64,000 nt of DNA from Sebastes aleutianus (taxonomy: Eukaryota > Chordata > Actinopteri > Perciformes > Sebastidae), in contig CAKAKS010000062.1 in the NCBI GenBank assembly GCA_916700875.1, positions 21,917,587-21,981,586 on the forward strand, read 5' to 3'. The notes below the pieces were generated by a model. That model did not search any database. It saw only the letters and a list, made by a program, of their open reading frames with translations, and was not told the DNA's origin. Every line of letters begins with the position of its first letter. Positions within the stretch are counted from its first letter, which is position 1. Below, in pieces: positions 25,043 through 37,782 of this stretch. The position numbers were made by a program, and so were the translations under genes.

Positions 25043-26014
25043 TAATTTAATCTGATATTTTTGTTGACTTTTAAAAATGCAGATATTGTGCAGAAATCAT
25101 CTTATTAAAATGACTCAAACTGTTTTCCTTGATTGTGCATACAGGGGAGATACAAGAGTTTAAACCCGGCAACCATCACAGGATGATAATTAGCTTTCAA
25201 AGGGAGGTGGCATGCGTAACTAAATGACAAATCTGCCTGAAAAACACAAACACATGGACATGAATGTGATGCAAAGTACTGTTTGATACAACAAAATGAT
25301 CCACCACTTAATGAAGAGTAAACTGTTCACGCTTTTTTATTAGATTAAATCGAATTGTACCGACAGAATAATAAAACTCAATGATATCTTATTTGAGGTT
25401 TTATACTATAGTGAAAATTGACTCGTTTGTGCTTTATAATTATTCTTCTGTTTGATTTTTTCAACACTTTTTTCATGGATTCAAAGCCTTTGTCTCTCAT
25501 GCTGCCGCACACTATGCAGAGTCAGCTAAAAGCTTTTCTTTTGTTCCTTATAATTCTTACTCTCCTGCAAGCTGCTACCTTGTATATTTATTCAAATACA
25601 TATTAATCTGTCTTGTTTAATAAATTCCACCACAAGTTGTCATAAGAAATATTAAAGTAGTAGATTTGTACTATTTATCCTCGGCATTACAAACAAAACA
25701 TCAGTTGTTTATTGTATTTACAATGATAGTTTTATTAGTGTTCCCAACCCAGGGAGATTTGCTCCCACCAAGAGTTGGTGTGATAGCTTATATTAAACAT
25801 TCCTCTTTATTCTGATTCCCTTGTAAATGAGGAAGAAAACTGGAAACCAAAGTACAGACACAGGACTCTACTTCGTTCTCACTGTAGATGCTCATTATTC
25901 TTTGTTATTGTTTAGCCATTTCAAAGAACTGATTCTACTTTTTAAGGGAATTTAATGTTTGCAGACTTCGGGCCCGACCACAATGCAACACACCACACAA
26001 GAAAAGAATAAAGA
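25043..26014. other. Gene-free sequence
   Basis: Unique-looking AT-rich DNA. I see nothing supportable in it. Confidence 0.6.
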
Positions 26015-26481
26015 ATGCTAACATCAGCATGTTAACATGCTCACAATGATAATGCTAGCATGTTTAGCAGGTCCCTGACCTGATGATAGCACTAGATGAA
26101 AGGACTGTGGATCATCCTCTGGGGTGAATATGTGTATTCAATTCCTATTCGATGGCTGTTGAAATATTTCAATAAAAAACAGAGGAGTCAGAGGATCACC
26201 AAAGTCATAAGAATACATCATACGGCAAACATATATGTCTGTAAACCATCAAGTAGATGTGGAGATATTTCACTGAAAAAATGAAAACTTTGACCTGCTG
26301 GTGGCGCTATAGGAAAAGTCAGAGGATCATCACAATCTATCCTCTCGGGAATTTCAATATCTGTGGCAAATTTCATGGAAGATATTTCACTCTGAACGCC
26401 AAATGTCAACCTTCTGGTGGCTCTAGAGCAAAAGTCAGAGGATGGCCAAAGTTAGTAAGATTCTTCCTCTGGGGACAATAA
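26015..26481 (+). repeat. Dispersed repeat G, copy 3 (multi-unit)
   Basis: It begins with the family's 'CATCAGCATGTTAACATGCTC' head (ATG-rich palindromic words) and continues through three related units that each contain 'GTCAGAGGAT' and 'GATATTTCA'. The central unit has CCTGCTGGTGGCGC at 26294-26307, which resembles a CTCF core. The internal repetition is a property of the family. Confidence 0.75.
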
Positions 26482-26608
26482 TTTCACCCTCTAAAAACAG
26501 ACGCTGTCGCTGTTTGTATGATCCCGTTTAAATCAATCTAAAATAAAAGCCATAATAGCTACAGCATTCATTCTTTTTTTCAGTGGAAAGCAAAGGATTC
26601 TGTCTTTG

Positions 26609-26760
26609 GCGTCATCACGTTGTGTGCTGGTGATGACGTCATTACAATTTGTTACGTTAAGTTATGTTATGTACGGTACAAAACACGGTGGCGCCAGATT
26701 TGCGTCATCACGTTGTACGCTCGTGAAGTCATTAAATTACGTTACGTACGGAATGTAACA
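26609..26760. repeat. Tandem dimer, about 93-bp period, with CRE
   Basis: The block GCGTCATCACGTTGT occurs at 26609 and again at 26702, each followed by a GTCATTA segment and a TTACGTTA-type segment. The first unit has a perfect TGACGTCA (26634-26641); the second has lost it (GAAGTCA). No gene is adjacent. Confidence 0.7.
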
Positions 26761-28799
26761 AAACTATTAAAACACCTTTGCACTTGTTCTGCTCATTAAA
26801 ATGAGCATATCTCAAAAACTAAAAAATGTGCATGGCTCAAATAACTTATGGAGTGTTAAGAGATATTTTGTTCATATTTCTACATTTAGAAATCTTTTGG
26901 ATCAACATTTTTTGTGTGTTTATTTAGTATCATTTTATGAAAAAAAAAAAAAAAAATTATTTTTTATTTAGGTTATACAGATTTTAGGGATATGGAGAAT
27001 TTGAAGATACTCCAAGAAATTACATCACAATAAGCAAAAATACCAATGTATGCATTGGTACCATTTCTATTGCAGAGCTCAAAGAGTTAATGGCAATCCC
27101 TCAAATATTTCAGGCTGACCAATATTGCCATCTATAGAGACATGCTTAAAATGCAGATGTATCCGACCATATGAACCATTTCTATTCATTGCCTGAGTTG
27201 AACTTAGTGGTTGCAAATTGTCATACTGTAAATAATAATTTAACTTACCACATTTTCCAAAACAACCTGAAATGGTAACACTACATTTGGCATACAGTAA
27301 GTTTAAATCCTATGAATGTAAAGAGCAATGGGTCCAACCTTTAATCTTATACATCAGCTTCTGAAGGCTTTCATGGCCGATGCAGAAGCAGAAACGTGTA
27401 ATAAAAAATCTGTGTGATGTTTGAAAAGCGCTTAGATGTGTATGAGACAAATAATGGGAGTCCTACAGTGATTTTCAGAGCGTGACAGACGCCAGTGGAT
27501 GGTTCATCACTCATGGAAATCACCTCCTGTTCCCGATGTGCAGCCACCTCATCAAACACTGCAGCCAGTGATGAGTTCTCACTTTAGAGACAGACATCTC
27601 ACCTTCCCTTTCTCTACTCTCCCACACACACAGACACACACTAATATGTACAAAATGCCACAAATGACTCCTACCTAGAGAGAGGGAGGCTGGAAAGTCG
27701 ACAACCCAAACACTAATGAAAAACAAATCCTCACTGAATCCCGTCTGACAGGAATTCCAGCCAAATATCCATGATTCATTTCTGACTGCAAATCCCCTTT
27801 TGGCATGTCACCATCCCATTGTTTCCAGCCATACCTGTGCATGTTTTTTCCCCTCATATGCACTCTCAAATCCTGCTGTAATGCCAGAACACGAGCAGGA
27901 AGCATTACCAGTGTGACAACAGATTTTTTGGAATCGCAATCAAGACCAAAAGCAGTCAAACAAGGTTTTTAAAAAGTAATAAAAAGAAAATTATTAGAAT
28001 CTGACTTCAGTGTTTGGTGTCACCATCTGTAAAGTTCAAAATAGTATTTTTATGAAGTCAGCTGCGATTGTAGTTCAAAAGCACACCTCTGGATATCTGC
28101 TTTAATATTATTCTTTGAGCTCTGCAGTGACTGGGGGCGAGGGTTGAAACAGACTAGGTATGTGACGGTCATACTAAGTAGCAGGTAAACGCCGTGGGGC
28201 TGAGCAGGTGCAGCTATTGGAAACATGCATCACAATAACAGACTCACTGTGTTCCCGCAGCGCTATAACAATCACACTATCAGGAGACAAAGTGAGAAAA
28301 GACTGAGATGGTGTGTGTGAATCATAGAGATCAGCCATTCGACTGGATTGAAACGTTTTTAGTCATCGCTGCCCGCAGAATCTAAAACCAGAGAGTCCAG
28401 GAGCTCAGTATTTTTTGGAGAAATGGTGAAGTAAGTGAGCAGCATTTTGTTGTGCCATGTTAGATGAATTTGCTGTTCTCAAGCTAAATATTTTTTGAGG
28501 CTCTGGCCTGAATTTTGTTCTCTGTCAAGGCCCGGAAACACAGCGGTAAATTCAGGAAAGAGAGGTAGCAAATAAAATCAAACTGTGGTTATTTACCTGA
28601 ACTTCTCAGGGGTCTTTATTTGAAACAGGCAGACAAACAGCACGCAGAATATTAGAGACAGCCCTCTGCTGCTCTCAGACGAAAATACTGCTTTCATTCC
28701 CCCAAATAATTCCAATCGCTTCGACTTTGCTGTCTTTTACTATTGCTGTTAAGCAATTATCTGTGAAACTCATCACTTCCAGTGCACAGTTCGCATTTA
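26761..28799. other. Gene-free sequence
   Basis: It contains a 16-base poly-A run at about 26940 and a short fragment resembling the end of repeat G near 27115-27150. No gene is supported. Confidence 0.5.
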
Positions 28800-28885
28800 A
28801 CGCCAAAATATTCAATATAAAAAAGGAAAATAGAAAATTGGAAAATTAAATAACATTTTTTAAAGTTCTATTTTCTGTTCATCAG

Positions 28886-28939
<54 letters not shown>

Positions 28940-29150
28940 TTCTATTTGTGGAATGTTGAATAAGAAAATGGAAAATTGAAAAATAAATAATCAGAGAGGT
29001 TATATTTCTATTTGTGTCTTGGGCTTCCTGAAAGGGCGGGACTAAGCGCCCAACTAAACTTATGTCTGATTGGCTGGTTGGGGCTGCTTGCCCCGCCTAT
29101 TGTCACGTCTGCATTCAAGGATTAGACAGATCCTGCTGTCATAGTTGAGT
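28800..29150. repeat. Probable dispersed repeat around a (TAA)n tract
   Basis: Near-duplicate phrases 'GGAAAATTAAATAA' and 'GGAAAATTGAAAAATAAA' lie on either side of the microsatellite, followed by a GC-richer segment (TGATTGGCTGGTTGGG). It looks like a fish interspersed repeat, but ends are not defined. Confidence 0.4.
28886..28936. repeat. (TAA)17 microsatellite
   Basis: An uninterrupted run of about 17 TAA units. Confidence 0.97.
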
Positions 29151-31439
29151 CTCGTTGGTTTTTCCCTCTAATACACATTAATACATAATTTCACCATGGT
29201 TTATGTTGCTTAGCTTTATGAAATATTAACAAATAAGATTAGGAGATATAATAAAATAATATGCATATATGAGTTGTACAACAGTGTGATTAGGGAGGAG
29301 TAAATGGTGAGAATCTTCTCATTATCCCACTGCCTCCTCCTGCTCCATCTCTGCTCACCGTCAGTGTTGTTCAAAGGCCGCCTCTCTTTGAAAACTGGGT
29401 TTCTGTGTCTCTTTTTGAAGAAAGGAAAAAACACATTCCACCACCGAGCCTCCTTTTGAAAAGGTCTGTTTCATATCCATGTAGCCATTGTACTGGTTTG
29501 GCTTTTTTCCCATCATACTTGTTGGACTGATGGTGCAACTTTCCCTCTCTTCCGCAAGAAAATCTGAAGAAAAAGTTTTCTTTTTCCCAGTTAAGATGTG
29601 ACAGGAGATGGGTCTGTCAGTTAGATAGCTGACTTCTCTTTACTTGCATCCCTTTTATTCATGGTTGGTAGAGAGCATATGGAATAAAAAGGAGAACATT
29701 TACCTGGATTCACCACATCAGTGTATGCACGGTGACGCACTTGCACAATGCCAACCACTGCATTTGCAGATGAGTAAACGGAGAGGCATGAAGTCTATGG
29801 ATAATGCAAGAAGTGATTTAGGATATGTATATGTCTTTATTTTTAAAAGCAAAGGGGGCTAGGCATTACTCATGATTAAGCCTGACAAAACGGTACTGTG
29901 TTGTCTAATTCCTTTAAATACAATTACTCATGCCCTGTAATTAAAACAGGGCTTCCATAGAGTGCAGAGTTATCACTCCTGGAGAGGCCTAAGCAACGAC
30001 TTGGAAAATGAATCACATTCTCATCCCACACAGCTTTAAGCGAGGAAGAAAACATTATCTTACCGTCTCTGTCCTTATCTGGGTTTAGTAATGTTTGGTG
30101 TCACAGGATGTATTGTACAGTGTTATATACGCTTGTATAATACCACAGGATAATGAATTATTGGACTTCATAAAAAACAAACTGATGAAATCCTCCTAAA
30201 ATGTGAGCAGTCCAATAGCTGCAGCAAACTGTTTTGTTCACAACCTACTGTAACCTCACCCACACATTATTTTTCTATTAGCATATTAATAGAATATTAC
30301 CCTTGCCAGCAAACAAAGTCAACAGTATTTTCTCAAACACATCACAGGCACTTAAGTTTCCCGTTGAGATGCAGCCGCGAGTGGCTCTGTTACGTGATGG
30401 CGAGTCAGGATGCATAAACACTTAAGTGATGTGTAAGGTAATATGGCATCAAGTACTGAACACTTTATTAAGAAACTGACAGTGAACCGATTCCCTTAGT
30501 GGTGTTATTGTGCTAAGTGGGAAGTCAAAGGAACAGAAAAATTATATTTATTCAATATGCAACACTTGGGCGAGATCACAGCAGCTGATATAATCCGTAC
30601 ACATCAGACTCACATGCTGGGGTCTTCTATTATGTCATTTTACTATTTAATATTTCAAACAGTCAGAAATCTGAGTTAATGTTAACTATCCAACATTATT
30701 TGGCTATTCATATTTTTAGATTTTATGACTGCAGAGGTGGGAATCAAGCACAAATGATCATCTAATACATGTTTTTTCTCTCTCTTGAGTGTTTTTGACC
30801 CTGTTTTACATGCACATGTCAACAAATCCTCAAACAAGGACGAGCTGACAAGTGATTTTGAATTGCTACCAAATGAGAGTATAACAGCCAATCAGGGAGC
30901 TATTTTCTTGTCTCGATTTTTTGGCGTCAATCAAACTGCCGAACCCTCGAGGATTTGGCCTTCACCGAATGACCCAGGAAATGACAAGACGAGTTGTTGA
31001 GGACTCGGAAGGATGGAAGTGCTCATTTTCCGTAGTCATGAAAAGGTCGGCAATTTCTGCTGTAATTTCTACCATGGTAGCTGGGGAAAAGTACTTGTAA
31101 TGGCTGTAGGACTGTGCAGAGGGAATATGTGAGGAATGTACTCTGCATGGTGGTAAAAGTTCACAGAAAGAATTGAATTCACCATATCAATGCATATCAA
31201 TGACAATGCTTCTAATATCCAGAAAGAATGTGATGTTATGATACCGACACCAACATGAAGGGACTGAGACAAGTCAATCAACATTTAGTTGGGTAATGTT
31301 TATAGATTGTACAGTTTTTCCATCGTAAAGGTCAAATTGTTCGTATTTAATTCTATACATTCTTAGTCTAAGAAATAAAAATAAAGTTGGCATTCTTTTC
31401 GGTGTGCAATGTATCCTCGTGCAACCCAAAATAAAACAA
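29151..31439. other. Gene-free sequence
   Basis: No gene, RNA or repeat family recognised in about 2.3 kb. Confidence 0.55.
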
Positions 31440-31850
31440 AAATGACACAATGCCACATGGTTAACGCAGTGAAACGATTGGTTAGGCTAAGATAACAAAA
31501 CTACTTGGTCAAGGTTAAGAAATATCATGGATTGTGTTCAAATAATAATGTAACAACAAAACAACGTAACGTAACAACCGTAACAAAACCACTATAGGTA
31601 AGAACTACATGGTTGGGCTTAAAACAGTGTACAGTGTACAGTGAAAATGAGGGGGGCATGGGACAGGGGACTTGAACGAACAGCTGATTGTAATGCAACG
31701 CTTGGGACACGAACAGTCTCCTGGATGAAAGCCTTGTGTTTGACGGACCCATCAACCTCCACTCACGCCCGCTCTGATCTATCTCTTTTCGTTCTTTAAA
31801 CTACGTCACTTGCTCTGACCGAATGCAAAAACGTAGACATTTAACGTATC
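31440..31850 (+). repeat. Dispersed repeat F-related, copy 2
   Basis: It contains 'GGTTAGGCTAAGATAACAAAAC', shortened here to its core GGTTAGGCTAAGATAAC, then 'GGACTTGAACGAACAG', 'CTTGGGACACGAACA' and 'TCTCCTGGATGAAA'. It is a diverged relative of the F copy that follows. It lacks the tandem expansion seen at 17435. Confidence 0.6.
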
Positions 31851-31904
31851 CCTGATTTAGCAGAAATGTCCAATGTCAACATTTTTTCCTGGCGACCGAG
31901 TTGT

Positions 31905-32400
31905 ATAATTAAAGGGTTCGTATGATATCTTACGAAAAGTTATTCCTCATTTTTTATGCGTCTTTCTGCGAGTGTCCAGCAACACGTGTCAATTTCCTTT
32001 CGTTACATGCACATAGTCTTTTCAAAATAAACTTCTGTCTTCACAGGAAACAACTTGGTTAGGCTTAGGCAACAAAACTATTTAGTTAGGTCAAGGAAAA
32101 GATCATGGTTTGGGTTAAAATAACACCGGAAGTGGCGTAACTTAGGTATGGAAGTTACGTGACAAACAAATCAACGTTGACTTCTGGTTTCAAACAAGAT
32201 ATGAACACCAGCCTCCTGGGTGAAAGTCTAGTGTTTTTTTACCCACCCATCCACCCTGACCTCCTCCCAACGCTGCGTGTGACACTCTTAATACTTCCTG
32301 GTTCACAATTTCGTGTAGTATATACAAATTGATTTGGTGGGATATATATACGAATTACAGTGCATTACTTTTCGAAGGTATAGCTACGAACGGTGTATGA
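31905..32400 (+). repeat. Dispersed repeat F, copy 3
   Basis: It shares 'GGCTTAGGCAACAAAAC', 'TTTGGGTTAAAATAACAC' and 'CTCCTGGGTGAAAGTCTAG' with the copy at 17380, here with a single unit of the 30-bp motif. This shows the 17.5-kb array is a local expansion within the family. Confidence 0.7.
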
Positions 32401-32580
32401 GATGGCAATGGATGGCAATGTCGGTCTGTTGGTCAGTTCACCACTTTGGTCCACACTGATAGGACTATAATGCTACTATTGGATGGATTAGCCTAATATT
32501 TTGTAGAGGCATTGATGGTCCCTGGAGGATGTGATAGACAAATTCATGTTACCTTCAGGGTGAATTGCACTTTTACCATC
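32401..32580 (-). repeat. Dispersed repeat G, copy 4
   Basis: On the minus strand it reads the family tail, with 'GACCAAAGTGGTGAAC', 'CAGACCGACATTGCC' and the phrase for a repeated GATGGCAAT. It abuts repeat F. Confidence 0.65.
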
Positions 32581-33675
32581 AGCCCAATAAAAAAAGAAAA
32601 AAACATAAAACCATCAGGAGAGCTAATCCCATAAAAGCTAATCAAATGGGTTGCTGTAATGTTGGTACTGGTATTCTCTTTTGTGCCCTCTTTTTTAGCC
32701 TATATTTGTTTTACATTTTGGCACACTGGCACCATTGAAAGTATGCCAAATTTGCTATTAGCAAAGGAGCACGGTGAATGGGTTCATTTCCATTCTCCCA
32801 CTGTAATGTTAATTATGTCAAAATGGGGCTTTAATCTTTGTAAAGCTAAACATATGTTTCATCATCATCCTTTTTTTTTTTTTAAATGTCTTCACTCAAT
32901 TTACTGTCAACTCATCATAGATATATTTTGAGAATGCTATTTTTATGTTTTGGCCTCGAGATGATTACTCTTTTACAACTGCAGCCATAGAAAATGTAGA
33001 CATGCATCAGTCGCAGGTGGCCCGGAGGGAACAAAGTGTCCTCTGGAAAATTCACCAGCCTCACATTGCCGTTGCATAAGCAGGACAGATTTCACTGACA
33101 AATTTCATCCATTTCAGTCACACTTCAAAAAAAGTCAATGCTATCAGCCCAATAGCTCCTTCACATAGCTTATCCCCTTCATCTCTTTCTGCCCTGTAAT
33201 TCTTTATGCATGAATCATTAAACTAAAATCTACAAGCTGTGAGAATTCTGTGTGTAATTTAACAGAAAATCAGACGCAGTGCAATTGAAACAAAACCAGC
33301 TTTGAAAGGCTTGGCTATTGTTTTGAGGAGCATATGTTTTCAGAGTCACAAACAAATAGTTGAGAAGGAATTTAAATGTTAATTTCCATGCAGCGATACA
33401 GCCACCAAAGCAGCCTTTTGTGAGAACAAAGAAACAAAGAAATCATGCTGTGCACATGCATAGTGCCATCAGCCAGCTCGGAATTATTCATTTGCTCTTT
33501 TTGGACTGAGAGAATTCCCTAATTTGATCGTGTTTTTTCATGGATCATTGTCATTTCCTCATCAGAATAAAATTTGCATTGGATTAAGACAGCATTGCCT
33601 GTCAGCAGCCAAACCTCATCTGGCAGAGCCTTAAGCCCTCTGGTGCACAGGAGTAGAAAACTAGAATTACCGCCT
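32581..33675. other. Gene-free sequence, possibly conserved non-coding
   Basis: No repeat is recognised. The part at 33130-33600 has balanced, homeobox-rich words (TAATT, ATTCATTTGC) of the kind seen in vertebrate conserved non-coding elements, but conservation cannot be judged from one sequence. Confidence 0.4.
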
Positions 33676-34090
33676 CGCCATTGTATGCTTCTGCCAACCA
33701 GTGAAGTTGCAGTTTACATCCATGTATGTCCACAATGTCATCACTTTATCATTTATCCTATTGGACGTGTGTAAAATTGTCATAATTAGCATATGAATTC
33801 TTGAGTTATGGTCAAAAGTCACAGTGACATTGACCTTTGGCCACCCAAATCTAATCAGTTTATCCTGTAGTCCAAGTGCCAAATTTGAAAAAATCGCTAA
33901 AAGCGTTCCCGAGATTGGGACGGACGTGAGGTCACAGTGACCTTTGACCACCAAATTCTAATCAGTTCATCCTTGATTCCAAGTGGACATTTGTGCCAAT
34001 TTTGAAGAAATTCCCTCTGGGCGTTCCTGAGATATTGCGTTCACAAGACGGACGACCTCAAAACATAGTACCCCCGGCATAACAATGTGT
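33676..34090 (+). repeat. Dispersed repeat H with internal duplicated unit
   Basis: Two related units each contain 'GTCACAGTGAC' + 'TTTG(G/A)CCACC' + 'ATTCTAATCAGTT(T/C)ATCC' words and a 'GA(A)GAAATT...GAGATTG/ATATTG' tail, ending with 'CCCCCGGCATAACAA'. I know this as a common percomorph repeat. It is non-coding. Confidence 0.75.
33929..33943. promoter_or_regulatory. Perfect ERE-type palindrome in repeat H
   Basis: AGGTCACAGTGACCT matches the estrogen-response-element consensus AGGTCAnnnTGACCT exactly. It overlaps TGACCTTTGACC (33938-33949), a DR1-type arrangement. It is part of the repeat's duplicated unit; no gene is nearby in the window. Confidence 0.4.
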
Positions 34091-35345
34091 TGGTGGCTGT
34101 CTGAGCACAGAAGAGCAGTCACATACTAATAAAAATGCATGTAATTTAACACACAACTGGAGACACCTGTCACTGACAGAAATCCTCGGTGTGATAGCGA
34201 CACATCTGTTAACTTCTCATTTCTCTCAAATGTGAACTTTGCACCACAAACTATGTTTTCTCAGTTACCTTGACTTTTCACCAACAGTGAAATGCGTCTG
34301 GCAGCTGGCATAATGGAAAACCGCCTTACAGCGCCACTAATGACAGGGTTTCTCTCCAGAGGGTAAAGACAGATGTTGGTGATGAATTGTTTTCCAGTGG
34401 GTTCTTGTAAATTGTCAGTGTTTATTGGTGTGATTCAGAAGCTTTAAACTGATAAGACATCACATCAGATTGATGGATTCTCAACACCAGCAGCCTAAAG
34501 AAAACTCCAGATACATTTTCAGTGAGAAATACAGCAATAAACTCTAAAAAAATACCCAAACTATTTTGCACATTTTGGCATCCGTGTCTCCAAGAGATTA
34601 CATTAAGTACTAAATTGTTTTCCCAATTACATTGCGGTGACCAATGTAAAGCTCTGACCTAACAAGCTTATGCATGGCCAATTAGCAAACTCATTAGCTT
34701 AGCTCGGTCACTAACGATACAATAAGTACACACAGTTTATTCAAAAGAGGTATTTGTACCATCAACTCTTGTCTCATAACTGTCTGCAAACCATTCCTCT
34801 TTTGCGGAACAGTTTTTACTCTGATAGAGGAAGTTAAATAAAAGTGAACACTGAGAAAAGGCCTTGAGAAAAAATAAAACTCCCCAGCTTTACAATGTCT
34901 TTTTTTTTTTTTCTTCAATTATTGTAAAATGGGACCTGTTATGGTTAATTGTTTAAGTGACAGAACCGTAGTAATGGGTACATTTCATGATAAACACCGG
35001 CCCATTACATGACAGTTTTAAAATTCAATGCAGCCCATCAGTGAGTCTGAAGTAGTTGAGGATGCAAATTTTAAGCATAAAACATCAGCCACATTAACGA
35101 TCAATTAAACTTTCAAAAATGCAAAAAGGATTAAATATGACTTGGTTGTTTGTTTGTTTTTCAGTACAACCAGAATAAATTAGGTATTTAAATCATGAAT
35201 TGCATTAAACCAAAATAATGCAGTGATTCAGCATTGCTGTTCCTGTTCTGACTGTAATTATTCACCAAATGGCAAACAAAGTTCTAGAGATTAAACAATA
35301 AGCAAGGTAACTAATAAAAGTGTAAAATGGTCTTTTTGTAAGGAT
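34091..35345. other. Gene-free sequence
   Basis: No gene or repeat family recognised. Confidence 0.55.
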
Positions 35346-35735
35346 TGTCACAATTTCTGAGTTCCCAGTCTGTAATTTCAACTGGAACGCCCCTTGAAGT
35401 CGGATTTCCGACTCGGAAAGTCAGGAGAACATTACAAACCCCGACCTCAAAATCTAAGATGACTGCTCCGCGCATCAACAGAAACGGAAGCTGTAGTAAT
35501 ATACTGTTTATTAACACTTATTTGTGTCTCATTAAATCAGTCGTACACACAGTACTGTCCAACTTCTATCTGTAGACATGTTGCCATGCGTATTACGTTG
35601 TTACCAACTGGTATTGCTTACAATGGCTAACCTGGCTAGAACTGGTATTGCTTTTCTGACATGTTGTAATGGAATGTGATCAACTTGGGTGTGATGTCAC
35701 TCCCAGCTTTGATTTCCAACTTCTGAGGTTAACGG
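35346..35735. repeat. Putative decayed interspersed element
   Basis: The phrases 'TCCGACTCGGAAAGTC', 'TGTGATGTCACTCCCAG' and 'GGTATTGCTT' (twice, about 35 bp apart) resemble a fish interspersed repeat. Ends and class are not defined. Confidence 0.35.
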
Positions 35736-35803
35736 AAAGCAGCATAAATACACAAGGGACTAATCAACTAATGAAACAAAGGTGTGACAGACAACAGGTG
35801 GGC

Positions 35804-36130
35804 AACTCCGAGGTCTGAGAAGTGAAGCCAATACGGAAGTGCCTTAAACTTGCATTCTTTCTAATAGCCAGCAGGAGGCGATTCCTCTGGTTGCAAGAAG
35901 AATTTCGATTGTACAGAAGTCTTTGAGAAAATGACCCCATTTATCACTTGATTTATTACCTCAGTAAACATTGTAAACATGAGTTTATGGTCTCAATTGC
36001 TAGTTTCAAGTCTTCGTCAATACATAACCAAGATGGTGACAGCCAAAATGCCGAACTCAAGCTTCAAAAAGGCAGTCCACAAACCAATGGGTGACGTCAC
36101 GGTGACTATGTCCACTTTTTATATACAATC
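35804..36130 (-). repeat. Dispersed repeat R2, copy 3
   Basis: On the minus strand it matches both ends of the 22466 copy with the middle deleted. It keeps the CRE TGACGTCA at 36092-36099 and a one-change CTCF-like core at 35868-35880. Confidence 0.8.
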
Positions 36131-37780
36131 TAAGGGTAAAACCAAACATAACACATAAGGAGAGTGAGCTTTTCAAAATAAAACAGGAAACGGACTACAA
36201 GCAACCATGGACTCATGACAGAGATATTCTTGACTATAACCTGAGGTACTGTAAAACGTTATTGCACACTATTCCCTCACCTCCACACAGGCAGCACAAA
36301 TAACTAAATATTACACTCATATAACCGGGGCACACACGCCCGAGGACGTGGAACACAGTGCACTCTTGCTGTGCTTTTCACATCCGTGCAAACAGGAATA
36401 TCACCCTGGGTGCAATGTACCAACAAGCCTGGAAACAACAATAACAACTCATATGACAGCTGGAGAATTACTTCCTGGACCTGTGGATAAATATATGTCA
36501 TGTTTGCTCCTCATCACTGAAATCTCCCTGGTGTTTTCTCCTGCCCAGCCAGTCAACACCCCGGAGGTACAAGAAAGGTATGGATGGATGAATATATTCA
36601 TATATTAGGTGAACACACTGTACATCATCACATACACACACACTGGTACAAAAAGGTTTTTGGCAGAAACTGCAGAACAGGTGCTTTGCCCAGGGGCAGC
36701 ACTTTCTTCTAAACCCTTGGTGTGATTGCTGTGCTTCTGCTGCCAAGACATCAACCTGGGTCAACCTGGGAAACTAAAGTTAACATTTTTTACTTTTAGG
36801 ACTGGTTTACAGACTTGGATTACTGCTGGATTACACTAAAGATCAAATGGAGATTTTAGGCTAAATAGATCATTTCCCTGAGGAAGTTGTTCAGCTGATG
36901 TGATAAACCATCTGGATCATGACTTAATGTTACAATTTTGTTGATGTATGAAGTAGCAGCATTTTTCCCTTGAAGGTTAATGCTACATTTCATAAAAGTA
37001 TATACATTTTTCATATGACATTAGCAAAGGTGATCTTTGGTCTGTTTCAGGTGAGGTGACCCACCTTTGCTATAAAACACTGTGGGAAACCTTGCAATAC
37101 ATAAATCATATCTATAGAGTTGTATATCATATAGATTGACTGACTGTGATTCCAACTGCGCTTCAATTCATGATCAAATACTGATTCTTGTCTTATAGTT
37201 TGAATCAGAAAAGAAACTAATGTGTTGAAGCCAAAAAAAAACACATTTACTTTCAGCAGATTCAGGCCGCCTTACAAAAGAAGTAAAGGTGAGGCTTTGA
37301 TTTTGGGGTCATTATGACTAAATGGGAACACTAAAATGCAGTATTGTTCTACCATATGCTGCAGGAAATGCTTTGACTAACTTCTAATCAGCAGTGGTTA
37401 CATTTTGCTGTATAACTACTGTTTTTTTGTTAAGCTTAGGCACAGTTTTGAGCATGTATGTCTGCATCAATATGTCAGTTGAGTAGAGTACAAACCTCAA
37501 AACTATTTTGATTTTAACCAAGATCTGTTGAGTAGTCAGAGTTGAAGTTGAAGCACTGAAAGTAAGGTATCAAAAAAGTATAATGTTGGTGTGGGTACTG
37601 GAAATCACATCAACACAAGCATCAAAATATCCCAAACAACACCCAGATCTAGTGTTTGCACATACAAAACCATGTCAGATGGAGGCTGGGTAAGTTCAAA
37701 CTTCCCTTTCAGGAAGCAAAAGCTTGAATCAATAGTTATTAAAATGTGGAACTAATTAAGAAACGTTTTTCAATACCAAA
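36131..37780. other. Gene-free sequence
   Basis: No supported feature. Confidence 0.55.
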
Positions 37781-37782
37781 AT

